A DNA stretch of 64,000 nucleotides. Origin: Microvirga sp. VF16 (GTDB lineage: Bacteria > Pseudomonadota > Alphaproteobacteria > Rhizobiales > Beijerinckiaceae). Below, one piece after another: positions 33,722 to 42,769 of the stretch. The translations under genes and the position numbers were made by a program. The notes under the pieces are model-generated. The model was not told where the DNA came from and did no database searches. It was given only the letters and a program-made list of their open reading frames with translations. The DNA is taken from contig NZ_CP069354.1 in NCBI RefSeq assembly GCF_016864375.1, positions 62,001 to 126,000 of the forward strand, read 5' to 3'. The first letter of the stretch is position 1. Each line of letters begins with the position of its first letter.

Positions 33722-34797
33722 CGGCGTTGGCCCTGGAGCAGGACCATCGGCGTTCAGCCTTGCATGATCGTCGGACGCTTCTGTTCGTAACGCTCGGGGT
33801 GCTGCTTTTCCTGGTGAGCCTCCTTGGTCTAAGTCTCGGCGCAACGGGTATTCCCCTATCCCGCGTTCTCTCCGTCCTTGGCGATGCACTTACCGGTCAT
33901 GTCGCGCCGGGAGGCGATGCGCTCATCATCCTCCAGGTGCGCCTGCCGCGCCTGCTGCTCGGTCTTCTGATCGGTGCGGCGCTCGCCTCGTCTGGCGCGA
34001 TGATGCAGGGATTGTTCCGCAATCCGCTGGCCGATCCCGGTCTCATCGGCGTCTCGGCCGGCGCGGCGCTCGCCGCCGCCGCGACGATCGTGCTCGGCGA
34101 CAAGCTGCTTGCGCCGCTCGTCGGCTCCCTGCCCTTCAGTGCTCTGCCCATCGGTGCCTTTGCCGGCGGATTGATCACCATGCTCGGTTTATATCTCGTC
34201 GCCACCCGCAGCGGGCGCACCTCGATTGCCACCATGCTGCTGGCAGGCGTCGCGTTTGCTGCGCTCGCGGGCGCGGGCATGGGCCTGTTCTCGTATCTCA
34301 GCGACGACCGCCAGTTGCGCGATCTGACGTTCTGGACGCTCGGTTCCTTGAGCGGCTCGACCTGGACGAAGGTGATCGCCGTGACGCCGTTCGTCCTGCC
34401 CACCCTTCTGGCAATGCCCTTTTTGGCGCGAGGGCTGAACGCCTTGTCGCTCGGCGAGGCGGAAGCCTTTCATCTCGGCATCCCAGTGCAGCGGGTGAAG
34501 GCCGCTGCAATCCTGTTTGTCGCGCTGGCTATCGGTGCTTCTGTAGCTGCTGCCGGCATGATCGGATTCGTGGGGATCGTCGTGCCGCATGTGTTGCGCC
34601 TCATGGCCGGCGCCAATCACAAGATGCTGCTTCCCGCCTCCTCCCTTCTGGGCGCCGCGTTGCTCGTTGCCGCCGATACGGTGGCGCGCATCATCGTCGC
34701 GCCGGCAGAACTCCCCATCGGCATTCTCACCGCCGCCATCGGCGCGCCGTTCTTCCTCTGGCTCCTGCTCCGGCGTCAGGGAGGCATCGCCCCATGA
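33718..34797 (+). CDS. hmuU: Heme ABC transporter permease
   Basis: 359 residues, FecCD/HmuU family: LRNPLADPGLIGVSAGA-type phrase (here FRNPLADPGLIGVS), EAFHLGIPVQRVK, and GFVGIVVPHVLRLM coupling segment, with about ten hydrophobic spans. It forms the inner-membrane heme channel with HmuV. It is overlapped by 4 bp at each end by hmuT and hmuV. Confidence 0.93.
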   Translation: MTALALEQDHRRSALHDRRTLLFVTLGVLLFLVSLLGLSLGATGIPLSRVLSVLGDALTGHVAPGGDALIILQVRLPRLLLGLLIGAALASSGAMMQGLFRNPLADPGLIGVSAGAALAAAATIVLGDKLLAPLVGSLPFSALPIGAFAGGLITMLGLYLVATRSGRTSIATMLLAGVAFAALAGAGMGLFSYLSDDRQLRDLTFWTLGSLSGSTWTKVIAVTPFVLPTLLAMPFLARGLNALSLGEAEAFHLGIPVQRVKAAAILFVALAIGASVAAAGMIGFVGIVVPHVLRLMAGANHKMLLPASSLLGAALLVAADTVARIIVAPAELPIGILTAAIGAPFFLWLLLRRQGGIAP

Positions 34798-35612
34798 GCG
34801 TGCTTCTGGAAGCGAAAGGCGTTTCCTATCGCAGCGGCGGACGCATGCTGGTCGAAGTCGTCGATCTATCCATCGCAAGTGGCTCCTTCACCATCGTCAT
34901 CGGCCCGAACGGGGCCGGCAAATCGACGCTCTTGCGCATCCTGTGCGGCGAACTCTCGCCGACGGAAGGCGAGGTTCGCCTCGATGGGCAACTCCTGCGT
35001 TCCCTTCCAGCCTGGCGTCTTGCGCATAGTCGGGCGGTGATGCCGCAAGCTTCCGATCTCAGCTTTCCCTTCACGGTCTTCGAGGTCGCGAGCCTCGGCG
35101 TCGAGGGCATCGGACGCGGGCTGTCACGCAGCGACCGGCAGCGCTTCGTCCTCGATGCGCTGGCGCAGGCCGATGTGATGCATCTTGCGCATCGCAACTA
35201 TCAGACGCTCTCGGGCGGGGAGCGGCAGCGGGTTCACTTCGCCCGCGTGCTGGCGCAGCTGCAGGCAGGCAGAACCGTCGAGTCGCGGCAGATGCTATTT
35301 CTCGACGAGCCCATCGCGAGCCTCGACCTGAAGCACCAGCTCGCTCTGCTGCAAACGGCAAAGAGCCTCGCGCAGGGCGGCCTCGCTGTCATGGTCGTGC
35401 TGCACGACCTCCAACTCGCCGCCGGCATGGGGGACGACCTGGTCCTGATGCATGGAGGGCGGCTCGTGACGCGAGGACGACCCGAGACGGTGCTGACGCC
35501 CCCCATGCTGACGGAGATCTTCGGTGTGAACCTGATCCCGTCGGTCCTGCCACCGAGCCCGTGGACTCTGGCCCCGGCTGGCCTGCGTTCTGATGCGGCC
35601 TGGTCAGGCTGA
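34794..35612 (+). CDS. hmuV: Heme ABC transporter ATP-binding protein
   Basis: 272 residues. Walker A GPNGAGKST near residue 38, signature LSGGERQRVHFARVL, Walker B MLFLDEPIASLD, H-loop VLHDLQLAAGM. It powers HmuU. It is the last gene of the operon; its start overlaps the hmuU stop. It is distinct in sequence from the orphan ATPase at 10.2 kb. Confidence 0.93.
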   Translation: MSVLLEAKGVSYRSGGRMLVEVVDLSIASGSFTIVIGPNGAGKSTLLRILCGELSPTEGEVRLDGQLLRSLPAWRLAHSRAVMPQASDLSFPFTVFEVASLGVEGIGRGLSRSDRQRFVLDALAQADVMHLAHRNYQTLSGGERQRVHFARVLAQLQAGRTVESRQMLFLDEPIASLDLKHQLALLQTAKSLAQGGLAVMVVLHDLQLAAGMGDDLVLMHGGRLVTRGRPETVLTPPMLTEIFGVNLIPSVLPPSPWTLAPAGLRSDAAWSG

Positions 35613-35637
35613 GCTTCTGACCGAAAACTCACCACTT

Positions 35638-35680
35638 TCGTCATCGCGGGCTTTGTGCTGGTGATCCCGATCCAAAAGGT
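35638..35680. repeat. Second intergenic repeat family, diverged copy
   Basis: GTCATCGCGGGCTTTGTGCT then GGTGATCCCGATC resembles the copy at 12188. It follows the hmuV gene and may act in mRNA 3' end protection. Confidence 0.45.
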
Positions 35681-35812
35681 GCAGCGTTTTTCTAATCGAG
35701 GGTCGGTACGAGCCCGGCGATGAGGGGTGTCATTCCTGGCCAGGCACTGAGGCCCGGCCCCTCTGCATCCCCATTAGTCTGAACCCTATACCAAGGACCT
35801 AATCTGGGAATG

Positions 35813-35843
35813 TTGACTTTCCAAAACGTTTTGGAGATCTATT
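35813..35843 (+). promoter_or_regulatory. LacI-family operator inside a putative promoter
   Basis: CCAAAACGTTTTGG at 35821-35834 is a perfect 14-bp palindrome with the central CG typical of LacI/PurR operators. TTGACT at 35813 and TCTATT at 35838 could be -35 and -10 boxes (spacing 19, long), placing the operator between them. Self-repression of the lacI-type gene 30-40 bp downstream is implied. Confidence 0.7.
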
Positions 35844-35870
35844 TATGAGCACCAGGAGAGTTTGAACCCT

Positions 35871-36875
35871 GTGTCGAACCTGAAGATTCTTGCGCAATCG
35901 CTCGGCCTGTCGATTACGACGGTATCGCGCGCCCTCGACGGTTATTCCGACGTGGCGCCGGCCACCCGCGAGCGGGTGCAAGCGGCAGCCCAGGCCATGA
36001 ATTACCGGCCGAACCCGGCCGCGCGCAGCCTGCGCCGGCGCAGGGCCGAAGCGGTGGCCGTAACCCTGCCGACGGAGCCGGGGCGCTTCGGCCCTCCGAT
36101 CTTCCTGAACATGCTCGCTGCCTGCGGCCAGAGGCTTGCCGAGGAAGGGCTCGACCTGATGCTGCTGCCAACCGCCGGCCGCGCCGGCGAGATGGACACC
36201 TACCGACGTCTCCTCGATGGAAGGCGCGCCGATGCGGTGATCGTCGTGCGCACGCGGCTCGAGGACGAGCGGGTCGCCTTCATGAAGGAGCGCGGCATTC
36301 CCTTCGTCACCCATGGCCGCACCGCCCAGCCGGAAGAGCACGCCTTCATCGACGGCGACGGAGAGGCCGGCTTCCGGGATGCCGCTCGACAGCTTGCATC
36401 CTCCGGCCACCGGCGCATCGCCCATATCGCGGCTCCGCAGGACTTCACTTTCGCTCATCTGCGCCGCAAGGGCTGGCTGGATGCCGTTGAAGAGATGAAC
36501 TCGGAGCCAATCGAATATACGGCGCAACCGACGGAAGCCGGCGGCTACGAGGCCGCGCAATGGCTTTTGCAGCAGGACGCGCCTCCCACGGCTCTTCTGT
36601 GCGCGACCGACAGCATGGCGATCGGCGCTTTGAGCGCGCTCAAGGAGCGCGGCCTTGCTGCCGGGCGCGATATAGCCGTGATCGGTCACGATAATCTGCC
36701 GTCCGCTGCATTCACGGACCCGCCGCTGTCGAGCATGGAGATCGCCGCGCCCGATGTCGGCCGGCAGCTGGCGGAGATGCTGATTGCGCGGCTTGGCGGA
36801 CGCGATGCCCGTGAGCTGCAAACCATTCTGCCGGTTCGGCAGGTTCCGAGGGCCACTCACGGAACGGCGAACTGA
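35871..36875 (+). CDS. LacI-family transcriptional regulator
   Basis: About 334 residues. The N-terminal HTH (NLKILAQSLGLSITTVSRAL) and hinge (NYRPNPAARSLR) are followed by a periplasmic-binding-like sensor domain. GTG 35871 is preferred; TTG 35862 is possible. A perfect CG-centred palindrome lies just upstream and is likely its own operator. The genes that follow, a sugar ABC transporter and a glycosidase, are its probable targets, with the imported glycoside or a derivative as inducer. Confidence 0.9.
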   Translation: MSNLKILAQSLGLSITTVSRALDGYSDVAPATRERVQAAAQAMNYRPNPAARSLRRRRAEAVAVTLPTEPGRFGPPIFLNMLAACGQRLAEEGLDLMLLPTAGRAGEMDTYRRLLDGRRADAVIVVRTRLEDERVAFMKERGIPFVTHGRTAQPEEHAFIDGDGEAGFRDAARQLASSGHRRIAHIAAPQDFTFAHLRRKGWLDAVEEMNSEPIEYTAQPTEAGGYEAAQWLLQQDAPPTALLCATDSMAIGALSALKERGLAAGRDIAVIGHDNLPSAAFTDPPLSSMEIAAPDVGRQLAEMLIARLGGRDARELQTILPVRQVPRATHGTAN

Positions 36876-36943
36876 GCCTGATGCCCTCGACCTTTCCGGC
36901 CCCGGGTCGAGCGGCACTAAGAAGGGACCGATGGAGGAAGGAA

Positions 36944-38227
36944 ATGACGCATCCGGTATCGCTTCGCGCCATTGCCGCCGCGGCCGCCCTTTTCGGAGGG
37001 CTCACGGTCGCTCAGGCGCAGGAAACGATTTTCTACTCGACACAGCTTCGTCCCATCGAGGAAGCGACGAAAGTCCGCGAGGTCCTGCTGAAGGGATTGC
37101 CCGGCAAGGTCACATACGTCGTCGATGAACCGCCTGCCTTCGCTGTCCGCATGAAGGCAGAGACGCAGGCGGGCAAGCGCACGGCGAGCGTCGTCGGCGC
37201 GCTGCACGGCGAATTGCAGCCGCACGTGCCGGCCGATCTCCAGCCCGTCGACGATGTCGCCGCGAAGCTGACCGATCGCGGCATTCCGGCGAGCCTGATG
37301 GATCTCGGCAAGCTCGGAACGAACCAGCAGCAATACATCCCGTGGATGCAGGCCACCTACGTGATGGTCGCCAACAAGCAGGCGCTGCAATACCTGCCGG
37401 CGGGTGCAGACGTGAACAACCTCACCTATGCGCAGCTGCAGCAATGGGGCAAGAACATCGTCGACAAGACCGGCCAGCGCCGCCTCGGTTTCCCGGCCGG
37501 CCCGACGGGCCTCTTGCCGCGCTTCTTCCAGGGCTATTTCTATCCCTCCTTCACCGGCGGCGTGGTGACGACCTTCAAGTCGGCCGATGCCGAAGCCGGA
37601 TGGAATGCTCTGAAGGAAATCTGGGCGGTGTCGAATCCTAACTCCACCAACTACAACTTCATGCAGGAGCCGCTGCTCGCAGGCGAAGTTTGGGTCGCGT
37701 GGGACCATATCGCCCGCGTGAAGGAAGCGCTCACCCTGCAGCCCGACCAGTTCGTCGCCTTCCCGGCGCCGGCAGGCCCGAAGGGGCGCGGCTACATGCC
37801 GGTGATCGCCGGCCTCGCCATTCCGAAGGATGCGCCGAACCGCGCAGGCGCCGTGGCGGTGATCGAGCACATGACGAAGCCCGCGACGCAGCTGGCGACG
37901 GCCGCGGAAGTCGGCTTCTTCCCGGTCGTGAAGGCCCAGCTGCCGCCGGATCTTGCGCCTGGCATCAAGCTGCTCGCCGGCGCGGTCGATGCAACGCAGA
38001 ATGCAAAGGATGCGCTCGTCTCGCTCCTGCCTGTCGGCCTCGGCGCCAAGGGCGGCGAGTTCAACAAGGTCTATATGGACTCGTTCCAGCGCATCGTGCT
38101 GCGCAACGAGCCGGTGAAGGACGTGCTCGAAGCCCAGGCGAAAGTGCTCGACGCGCTCATGAAGGAAACCGGCGCGCCGTGCTGGGCTCCCGACAAGCCG
38201 AGCCAGGGCGCCTGCGCCGTTCAGTAA
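36944..38227 (+). CDS. Sugar ABC transporter substrate-binding protein
   Basis: 427 residues from ATG 36944, preceded by GGAGGAAGG. A signal peptide (MTHPVSLRAIAAAAALFGGL then TVAQA) precedes QETIFYST. The fold is the large family 1 (maltose-type) binding protein, with FPAGPTGLLPRFFQGYF and FMQEPLLAGEVWVAWDH as ligand-site segments. A Cys pair is possible (PCWAPDKPSQGACAV). It captures the substrate for the two permeases downstream, separated by a stable hairpin that may raise its relative mRNA level. Confidence 0.88.
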   Translation: MTHPVSLRAIAAAAALFGGLTVAQAQETIFYSTQLRPIEEATKVREVLLKGLPGKVTYVVDEPPAFAVRMKAETQAGKRTASVVGALHGELQPHVPADLQPVDDVAAKLTDRGIPASLMDLGKLGTNQQQYIPWMQATYVMVANKQALQYLPAGADVNNLTYAQLQQWGKNIVDKTGQRRLGFPAGPTGLLPRFFQGYFYPSFTGGVVTTFKSADAEAGWNALKEIWAVSNPNSTNYNFMQEPLLAGEVWVAWDHIARVKEALTLQPDQFVAFPAPAGPKGRGYMPVIAGLAIPKDAPNRAGAVAVIEHMTKPATQLATAAEVGFFPVVKAQLPPDLAPGIKLLAGAVDATQNAKDALVSLLPVGLGAKGGEFNKVYMDSFQRIVLRNEPVKDVLEAQAKVLDALMKETGAPCWAPDKPSQGACAVQ

Positions 38228-38237
38228 AATAGCAAAA

Positions 38238-38263
38238 GCCCGGCGGAATGCGTTTCGCCGGGC
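38238..38263 (+). other. Intercistronic hairpin after the binding-protein gene
   Basis: GCCCGGCG and CGCCGGGC pair perfectly around GAATGCGTTT. No T-run follows. Such hairpins after binding-protein genes stabilise the upstream mRNA segment and raise the amount of binding protein relative to permeases. Confidence 0.6.
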
Positions 38264-38291
38264 CACCTCCTCGCGAGTGGAGCGGCTTTCC

Positions 38292-39143
38292 ATGCCTGCG
38301 CGCACATCCTGGATTCCCTATGCGCTGATCGCGCCATCGGTCGTCTTTCTCGCTGCGCTGTTTCTTGTGCCGCTGGTGCAGACGGTGTGGCTGTCATTCT
38401 CCGCAGGCGAGGGCATGTCGCTGGAGAATTACCGGCGCATGGCCGGCGACCTGAACTTCTCGTTCGCCGTCAAGAACACCTTCCTGCTCACCCTCGTGGT
38501 CGTGCCGCTCCAGGTGGTGCTGGCGCTCGCCATGGCCACCATGGTGACGAAGCTCGACAAGGGGCGGGATCTCGTCCTGTGGGTGCTCACCATTCCGCTC
38601 GGTATCTCGGATCTCGCCGCCGGTCTCGCCTGGCTCGCGCTTTTGCAGAACACCGGCTATCTCAACTCCGCGCTCTATGCGCTCGGGCTCATCCAAGGGC
38701 CCGTCGGCTGGCTCTCGCAGGAGACTCCCGTCGCCCTGTTCTTCGCCATCGTTCTGGCCGAACTCTGGCGCGCCACGGCCATCGTGCTGGTGATCCTGAT
38801 TGCCGGCCTGCAGCTGATCCCGAAGGAATTTGCGGAAGCCGCCGAGATCTTCGGTGCGAAGCCCTGGACGCGCTTCACGAAGATCACCCTGCCACTCCTG
38901 AAACCCAGCCTGCAATCGGCGCTGATCCTGCGCACGGTGCTCGCCTTCGAGGTCTTCGCCGTTGTGTACGCGCTCGGCGGGCGCAACTTCCCCGTTCTCG
39001 CCGGCGAGGCCTATGTCTGGCAGAACGACAACCAGAATTACGGCGTCGCCGCGGCCTATGCGGTTCTCATCATGGCGATCTCGCTCGCCGCCACCGCCGT
39101 CTATCTGCGCGTGCTGAGAACGCGTCCGGAGCAGCTCCCATGA
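38292..39143 (+). CDS. Sugar ABC transporter permease (UgpA/MalF-like)
   Basis: About 283 residues. ATG 38292 follows GGAG at about 10 bases; GTG 38277 is possible. Six membrane segments, and the EAA coupling loop is EFAEAAEIFGAKPWTRFTKI. It pairs with the next permease, which overlaps it by 4 bp. Confidence 0.88.
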   Translation: MPARTSWIPYALIAPSVVFLAALFLVPLVQTVWLSFSAGEGMSLENYRRMAGDLNFSFAVKNTFLLTLVVVPLQVVLALAMATMVTKLDKGRDLVLWVLTIPLGISDLAAGLAWLALLQNTGYLNSALYALGLIQGPVGWLSQETPVALFFAIVLAELWRATAIVLVILIAGLQLIPKEFAEAAEIFGAKPWTRFTKITLPLLKPSLQSALILRTVLAFEVFAVVYALGGRNFPVLAGEAYVWQNDNQNYGVAAAYAVLIMAISLAATAVYLRVLRTRPEQLP

Positions 39144-40000
39144 CAAGCAGCGCTGCCGAACTGAAATCCACCTCGACGAGCCGCAGCATGGCTCTTCCCT
39201 CCGCGCGCCGCCTGCTTCTCTGGACCGGCCTTGCGGCCCTCATCGCCTGGGTGTTGGTGCCGATCTATCTCGTCGCGCTCGGCGCCTTCGGCGGCAGGCT
39301 CGGCGTGTTCCGCTGGCCGAAATCGATCTGGCCCACGGATCTGTCCTTTGCGGCCATGAGCCAGTTCCTCGCCATCGAGGGCGTGTTCAACGCCCTCGTC
39401 AATTCGCTCATCGCGGCGGGACTGACGGTGGTGTTCTCCATCGCGCTCGGTGCTCCCGCGGGCTATGCGCTGGCGCGCTATACCTTCCGCGGACAGAACG
39501 CCTATCGGCTGCTCGTTCTCCTCACCCGCGCCTTCCCACTCGCCATCCTGGCGCTGCCGCTCACCGTCTCGTTCATTCGCTTAGGACTCTACGACACGCC
39601 CGTCGGCGTCTCGCTGATCCATACGGTGCTGGCGCTGCCCTTCGCGGCACTCGTCACGCAGAGCCTGTTCATGGGCATCCCGCGCGAATACGAGGAAGCG
39701 GCCTGGGTCTTCGGTTGCACGCGCTTCCAGGCCTTCATCAAAGTGATCCTGCCGCTGGCCCTGCCGGGCCTTGCCGCAACCGCAATCTTCGCCTTCGTGA
39801 TCTCGTGGAACGAGGTGTTCGCCGCCTCGATCCTCACCGTGCGCGAACGGACGCTCACCGCCTATCTGCTCCGGATTCTCGCCGAGAGCCCGCTGCATTA
39901 CCGCTTCGCCGGCGGCTTCATCCTCATCATCCCCTCCGTGCTCTTCATCTTCGCCGTCAGGCGATACCTGTTCGCGGTGTGGGGCATTGCCAGTAAGTAA
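39140..40000 (+). CDS. Sugar ABC transporter permease (UgpE/MalG-like)
   Basis: 286 residues. The start overlaps the previous stop (ATGA). A membrane segment (LLLWTGLAALIAWVLVPIYL) precedes five more, with the EAA loop PREYEEAAWVFGCTRFQAFI followed by KVILPLALPG. It is the second half of the heterodimeric channel. The ATPase gene follows after 11 bp. Confidence 0.9.
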   Translation: MTSSAAELKSTSTSRSMALPSARRLLLWTGLAALIAWVLVPIYLVALGAFGGRLGVFRWPKSIWPTDLSFAAMSQFLAIEGVFNALVNSLIAAGLTVVFSIALGAPAGYALARYTFRGQNAYRLLVLLTRAFPLAILALPLTVSFIRLGLYDTPVGVSLIHTVLALPFAALVTQSLFMGIPREYEEAAWVFGCTRFQAFIKVILPLALPGLAATAIFAFVISWNEVFAASILTVRERTLTAYLLRILAESPLHYRFAGGFILIIPSVLFIFAVRRYLFAVWGIASK

Positions 40001-40011
40001 CGGATCGTCCC

Positions 40012-41061
40012 ATGGCTGATATCGTCATCGACCGCGTCGTCAAGGAATTCGGCACCTTCCGCGCCCTGCAGGAGGTTTCGCTCACCGTCAACGACGGCGA
40101 GTTCGTCGCCCTGCTCGGTCCTTCCGGCTGCGGCAAGACCACGTTGCTTCGCATCATCGCGGGCCTCGAGACGCAGACCGCCGGCCGCGTCGTGATCGGC
40201 GGGCAGGACGTAAGCGACCTCGCACCGCGCAAGCGCGGCCTCGCGATGGTTTTTCAGAACTACGCCGTTTTCCCGCACATGACCGTGTTCGAGAACGTCG
40301 CCTTCGGCCTGCGCATGCAGAAAGCCTCTCAAGCCGATGTGAAACGCAAGGTCGAGCGCGCGGCCGCCCTGCTCCACATCGAAACCTATCTCGACCGCTA
40401 CCCGGCGAAACTCTCGGGCGGCCAGCGCCAGCGCGTGGCGGTGGCGCGCGCGCTCGCCGTCGAGCCGGCCGTTCTGCTCATGGACGAGCCGCTCTCCAAT
40501 CTCGATGCGCTGCTTCGCCTCGAGATGCGCACCGAGCTGAAGGCCGTTCTGCGCGAGGCCGGCACGACGACCATCTACGTGACCCACGACCAGACCGAGG
40601 CCATGGGCCTCGCCGACCGGATTGCGGTCATGTACGGCGGCAAGATCGACCAGATCGGCTCGCCGCTCGAGATTTACGCCACGCCCGCGACCCGCTTCGT
40701 CGGCGGCTTTATCGGATCGCCGCCGATGAACTTCATCAAGGTCCAGTGCAGCCATGGCACAGCGAGGATCGGCGAGGCCGCGCTGCCATGCCCATCGACA
40801 GGCAAGGACATGGAACTCGGACTGCGCGGCGAGGATGCGAGCTTGAGCCCCAACGGCTCCGGCATTCCCTTCGATGTGCGCGTCGTCGAGCCGATGGGCT
40901 CGCACCTGCTCCTGACAGGTGCCATCGACGGCCAGCTCGCCCGCATCGTCGCGCCGCCGACGGCAAAAGTGAATGCCGGCGAGCGCGTGGGCCTGAATGT
41001 CGATCCCGCGCGCGTGACCTGGATCGACAGCACCACCGGGCGGGCGCTCGCCCGGGTTTGA
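40012..41061 (+). CDS. Sugar ABC transporter ATP-binding protein (UgpC/MalK-like)
   Basis: 349 residues. Walker A GPSGCGKTT, Q-loop VFQNYAVFPHMTVFENV, signature LSGGQRQRVAVARAL, Walker B LLMDEPLSNLD, H-loop VTHDQTEAMGL, then a C-terminal TOBE/OB regulatory domain (residues ~240-349). It energises the preceding permeases. Such ATPases sometimes serve several sugar transporters. Confidence 0.92.
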   Translation: MADIVIDRVVKEFGTFRALQEVSLTVNDGEFVALLGPSGCGKTTLLRIIAGLETQTAGRVVIGGQDVSDLAPRKRGLAMVFQNYAVFPHMTVFENVAFGLRMQKASQADVKRKVERAAALLHIETYLDRYPAKLSGGQRQRVAVARALAVEPAVLLMDEPLSNLDALLRLEMRTELKAVLREAGTTTIYVTHDQTEAMGLADRIAVMYGGKIDQIGSPLEIYATPATRFVGGFIGSPPMNFIKVQCSHGTARIGEAALPCPSTGKDMELGLRGEDASLSPNGSGIPFDVRVVEPMGSHLLLTGAIDGQLARIVAPPTAKVNAGERVGLNVDPARVTWIDSTTGRALARV

Positions 41062-41079
41062 ATTAAAGGAATTTTTCAA

Positions 41080-42357
41080 ATGACCATGCTTCCGAAGGAA
41101 GAAGCCGCGCGCACCATTCTCGCGCGCAACGATCGCGGTGGATACACAGTCCCGACCGACCGGCTCTATCCGTTCCAGTGGAACTGGGATTCCGCCTTCG
41201 TGGCCATGGGCTTTGCCCTCTTCGACGTGGACCGCGCCTATCGCGAGCTTGAGCGCTTGATCGAGGGCCAGTGGGACGACGGCATGATCCCACATATCGT
41301 GTTCCATGCGCCGAGCGATACGTATTTTCCTGGCCCGGACGTGTGGGGCACGCACCACCGCATTCCGACCTCCGGCATCACGCAGCCACCGGTCTTCGGC
41401 ATGGCCCTGCGTCATGTTCACGAAGCGGCTCTCGCCACCAGCAGGGCCGATGCCGCGGCACGCACGAAGGCGCTGTTCCAGGCGGCCCTGCGCTCGCATC
41501 GCTGGTGGCTATCGGCACGCGATCCTGAGGGACTCGGCGTCGTCTCGATCCTTCATCCCTGGGAGAGCGGCAGCGACAACTCGCCGGCTTGGGACGCGGC
41601 GCTCGCCCGCGTGCCTACGACCACGACGACCACGATCCGCCGCAAGGACACGGGCCACGTGGATGCCTCTATGCGTCCGCGTGACGAGGACTACCAGCGC
41701 TTCATCCATCTCGTCGATACCTATCGCGATTGCGGCTGGGATCCGAAGCGGCAATGGGCGGCTGCCCCCTTCAAGATCGCCGACGTGCAGATGACCGGCG
41801 TTCTCGCACGCGCGACGGCCGATCTCATGCATCTCGCAGAAACATTTGGGTCCGACGACGAGAAGTCGGAACTCGCGCGCATGCACGAAAAGCTCCTCGA
41901 CGGTCTTGCCAGCCGCTGGCGGCCGGAGCTGTCGCGTTTCGTCAATCTCGACCTGATCTCAGGACAGGATATCGAGACGCCGACGCAGGCCGCTTTCATT
42001 CCTCTCGTCGCCCTGACCCTCGATGAGCCGAAGCGGAAGGCGATCGCGGAGGAGATCGAACGCTGGCTCGACGGCATGGTCGTCGGCGTTCCCTCGACGC
42101 CCGCCTTCTCGCCATCCTTCGAACCGAAGCGCTATTGGCGCGGCCCCGTCTGGGCCGTCGTCAACTGGCTTATCTCGGACGGCCTGCGCCTGAACGGGTC
42201 CGAGGATCTTGCGCGGCGGATCGAGCGCGGAACCGTGCGAGCCATCGAGAAGGCAGGTTTCTGCGAATATTTCGATCCGACGACAGGAGAGGGTCTTGGC
42301 GGAGACACCTTCTCCTGGACGGCCGCTGCCTACATGGTGCTCGGACGGCGAACCTGA
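41080..42357 (+). CDS. GH63-type glycosidase resembling glucosylglycerate/mannosylglycerate hydrolase
   Basis: 425 residues, no signal peptide, so cytoplasmic. The (alpha/alpha)6 barrel is marked by YPFQWNWDSAF near residue 30, HPWESGSDNSPAWD near 160-172 and YFDPTTGEGLGGDTFSWTAA near the end. The Asp of SGSDN (166) and Glu of TGEGLG (404) sit where GH63 MgH/GgH enzymes have their acid and base. These hydrolyse mannosylglycerate or glucosylglycerate, compatible solutes. It follows an ABC importer, so hydrolysis of an imported small glycoside is the likely role; the exact sugar is inferred. Confidence 0.8.
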   Translation: MTMLPKEEAARTILARNDRGGYTVPTDRLYPFQWNWDSAFVAMGFALFDVDRAYRELERLIEGQWDDGMIPHIVFHAPSDTYFPGPDVWGTHHRIPTSGITQPPVFGMALRHVHEAALATSRADAAARTKALFQAALRSHRWWLSARDPEGLGVVSILHPWESGSDNSPAWDAALARVPTTTTTTIRRKDTGHVDASMRPRDEDYQRFIHLVDTYRDCGWDPKRQWAAAPFKIADVQMTGVLARATADLMHLAETFGSDDEKSELARMHEKLLDGLASRWRPELSRFVNLDLISGQDIETPTQAAFIPLVALTLDEPKRKAIAEEIERWLDGMVVGVPSTPAFSPSFEPKRYWRGPVWAVVNWLISDGLRLNGSEDLARRIERGTVRAIEKAGFCEYFDPTTGEGLGGDTFSWTAAAYMVLGRRT

Positions 42358-42443
42358 CGGCGGGCGTCAAGACGGCTGCAAGGTCAGGCACCCGTACCCG
42401 GTCATCAGTCTGGTTGTCCAGGAATTGCTCTGGAGCATTGTCA

Positions 42444-42466
42444 GGCGCGGACCAACGGTCCGCGCC
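42444..42466 (+). terminator. Perfect hairpin downstream of the glycosidase gene
   Basis: GGCGCGGACC and GGTCCGCGCC pair over 10 bp around AAC. It lacks a clear T-run, so it may be a factor-dependent terminator or mRNA stabiliser. It is the main feature of the 412-bp gap between the glycosidase and aconitase genes, besides the operator-like repeats near 42.7 kb. Confidence 0.45.
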
Positions 42467-42720
42467 TTCGAAAAACGGCATCCGCAGTTCTACCAAGGCT
42501 AGGAACGCCAGCTTAACGGTCGGCGCGATGTGCTGTTGCTGAGCCTTTTTCAGGCTTCGCAGCAAACCCTCAGGAAGGGATAGCGCCTTCTCGGCACGGT
42601 GCCAAAGCGCTCATATTCATAGCAAAATCAGTGGTTACGAGGGATTTTTGAGATCTCTTGTACAACAGCATCGACGCGTCGCCCAGCTTGGGGCGCGGCG
42701 CACGGCGAACCACTTTGGCA

Positions 42721-42757
42721 TATTGAATCAATAAAATGCAAAAAACTATTTGCATTT
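42721..42757. promoter_or_regulatory. Operator-like inverted repeats before the aconitase gene
   Basis: AAATGCAAA (42734-42742) and TTTGCATTT (42749-42757) are perfect 9-bp arms 6 bp apart. Directly upstream is TATTGAATCAATA. A further palindrome TTGTACAA is at 42658. They lie 12 bp before the start codon, a good place for repression; the GntR-type regulator three genes downstream is the natural candidate. Confidence 0.5.
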
Positions 42758-42769
42758 CTAAATTTCATT

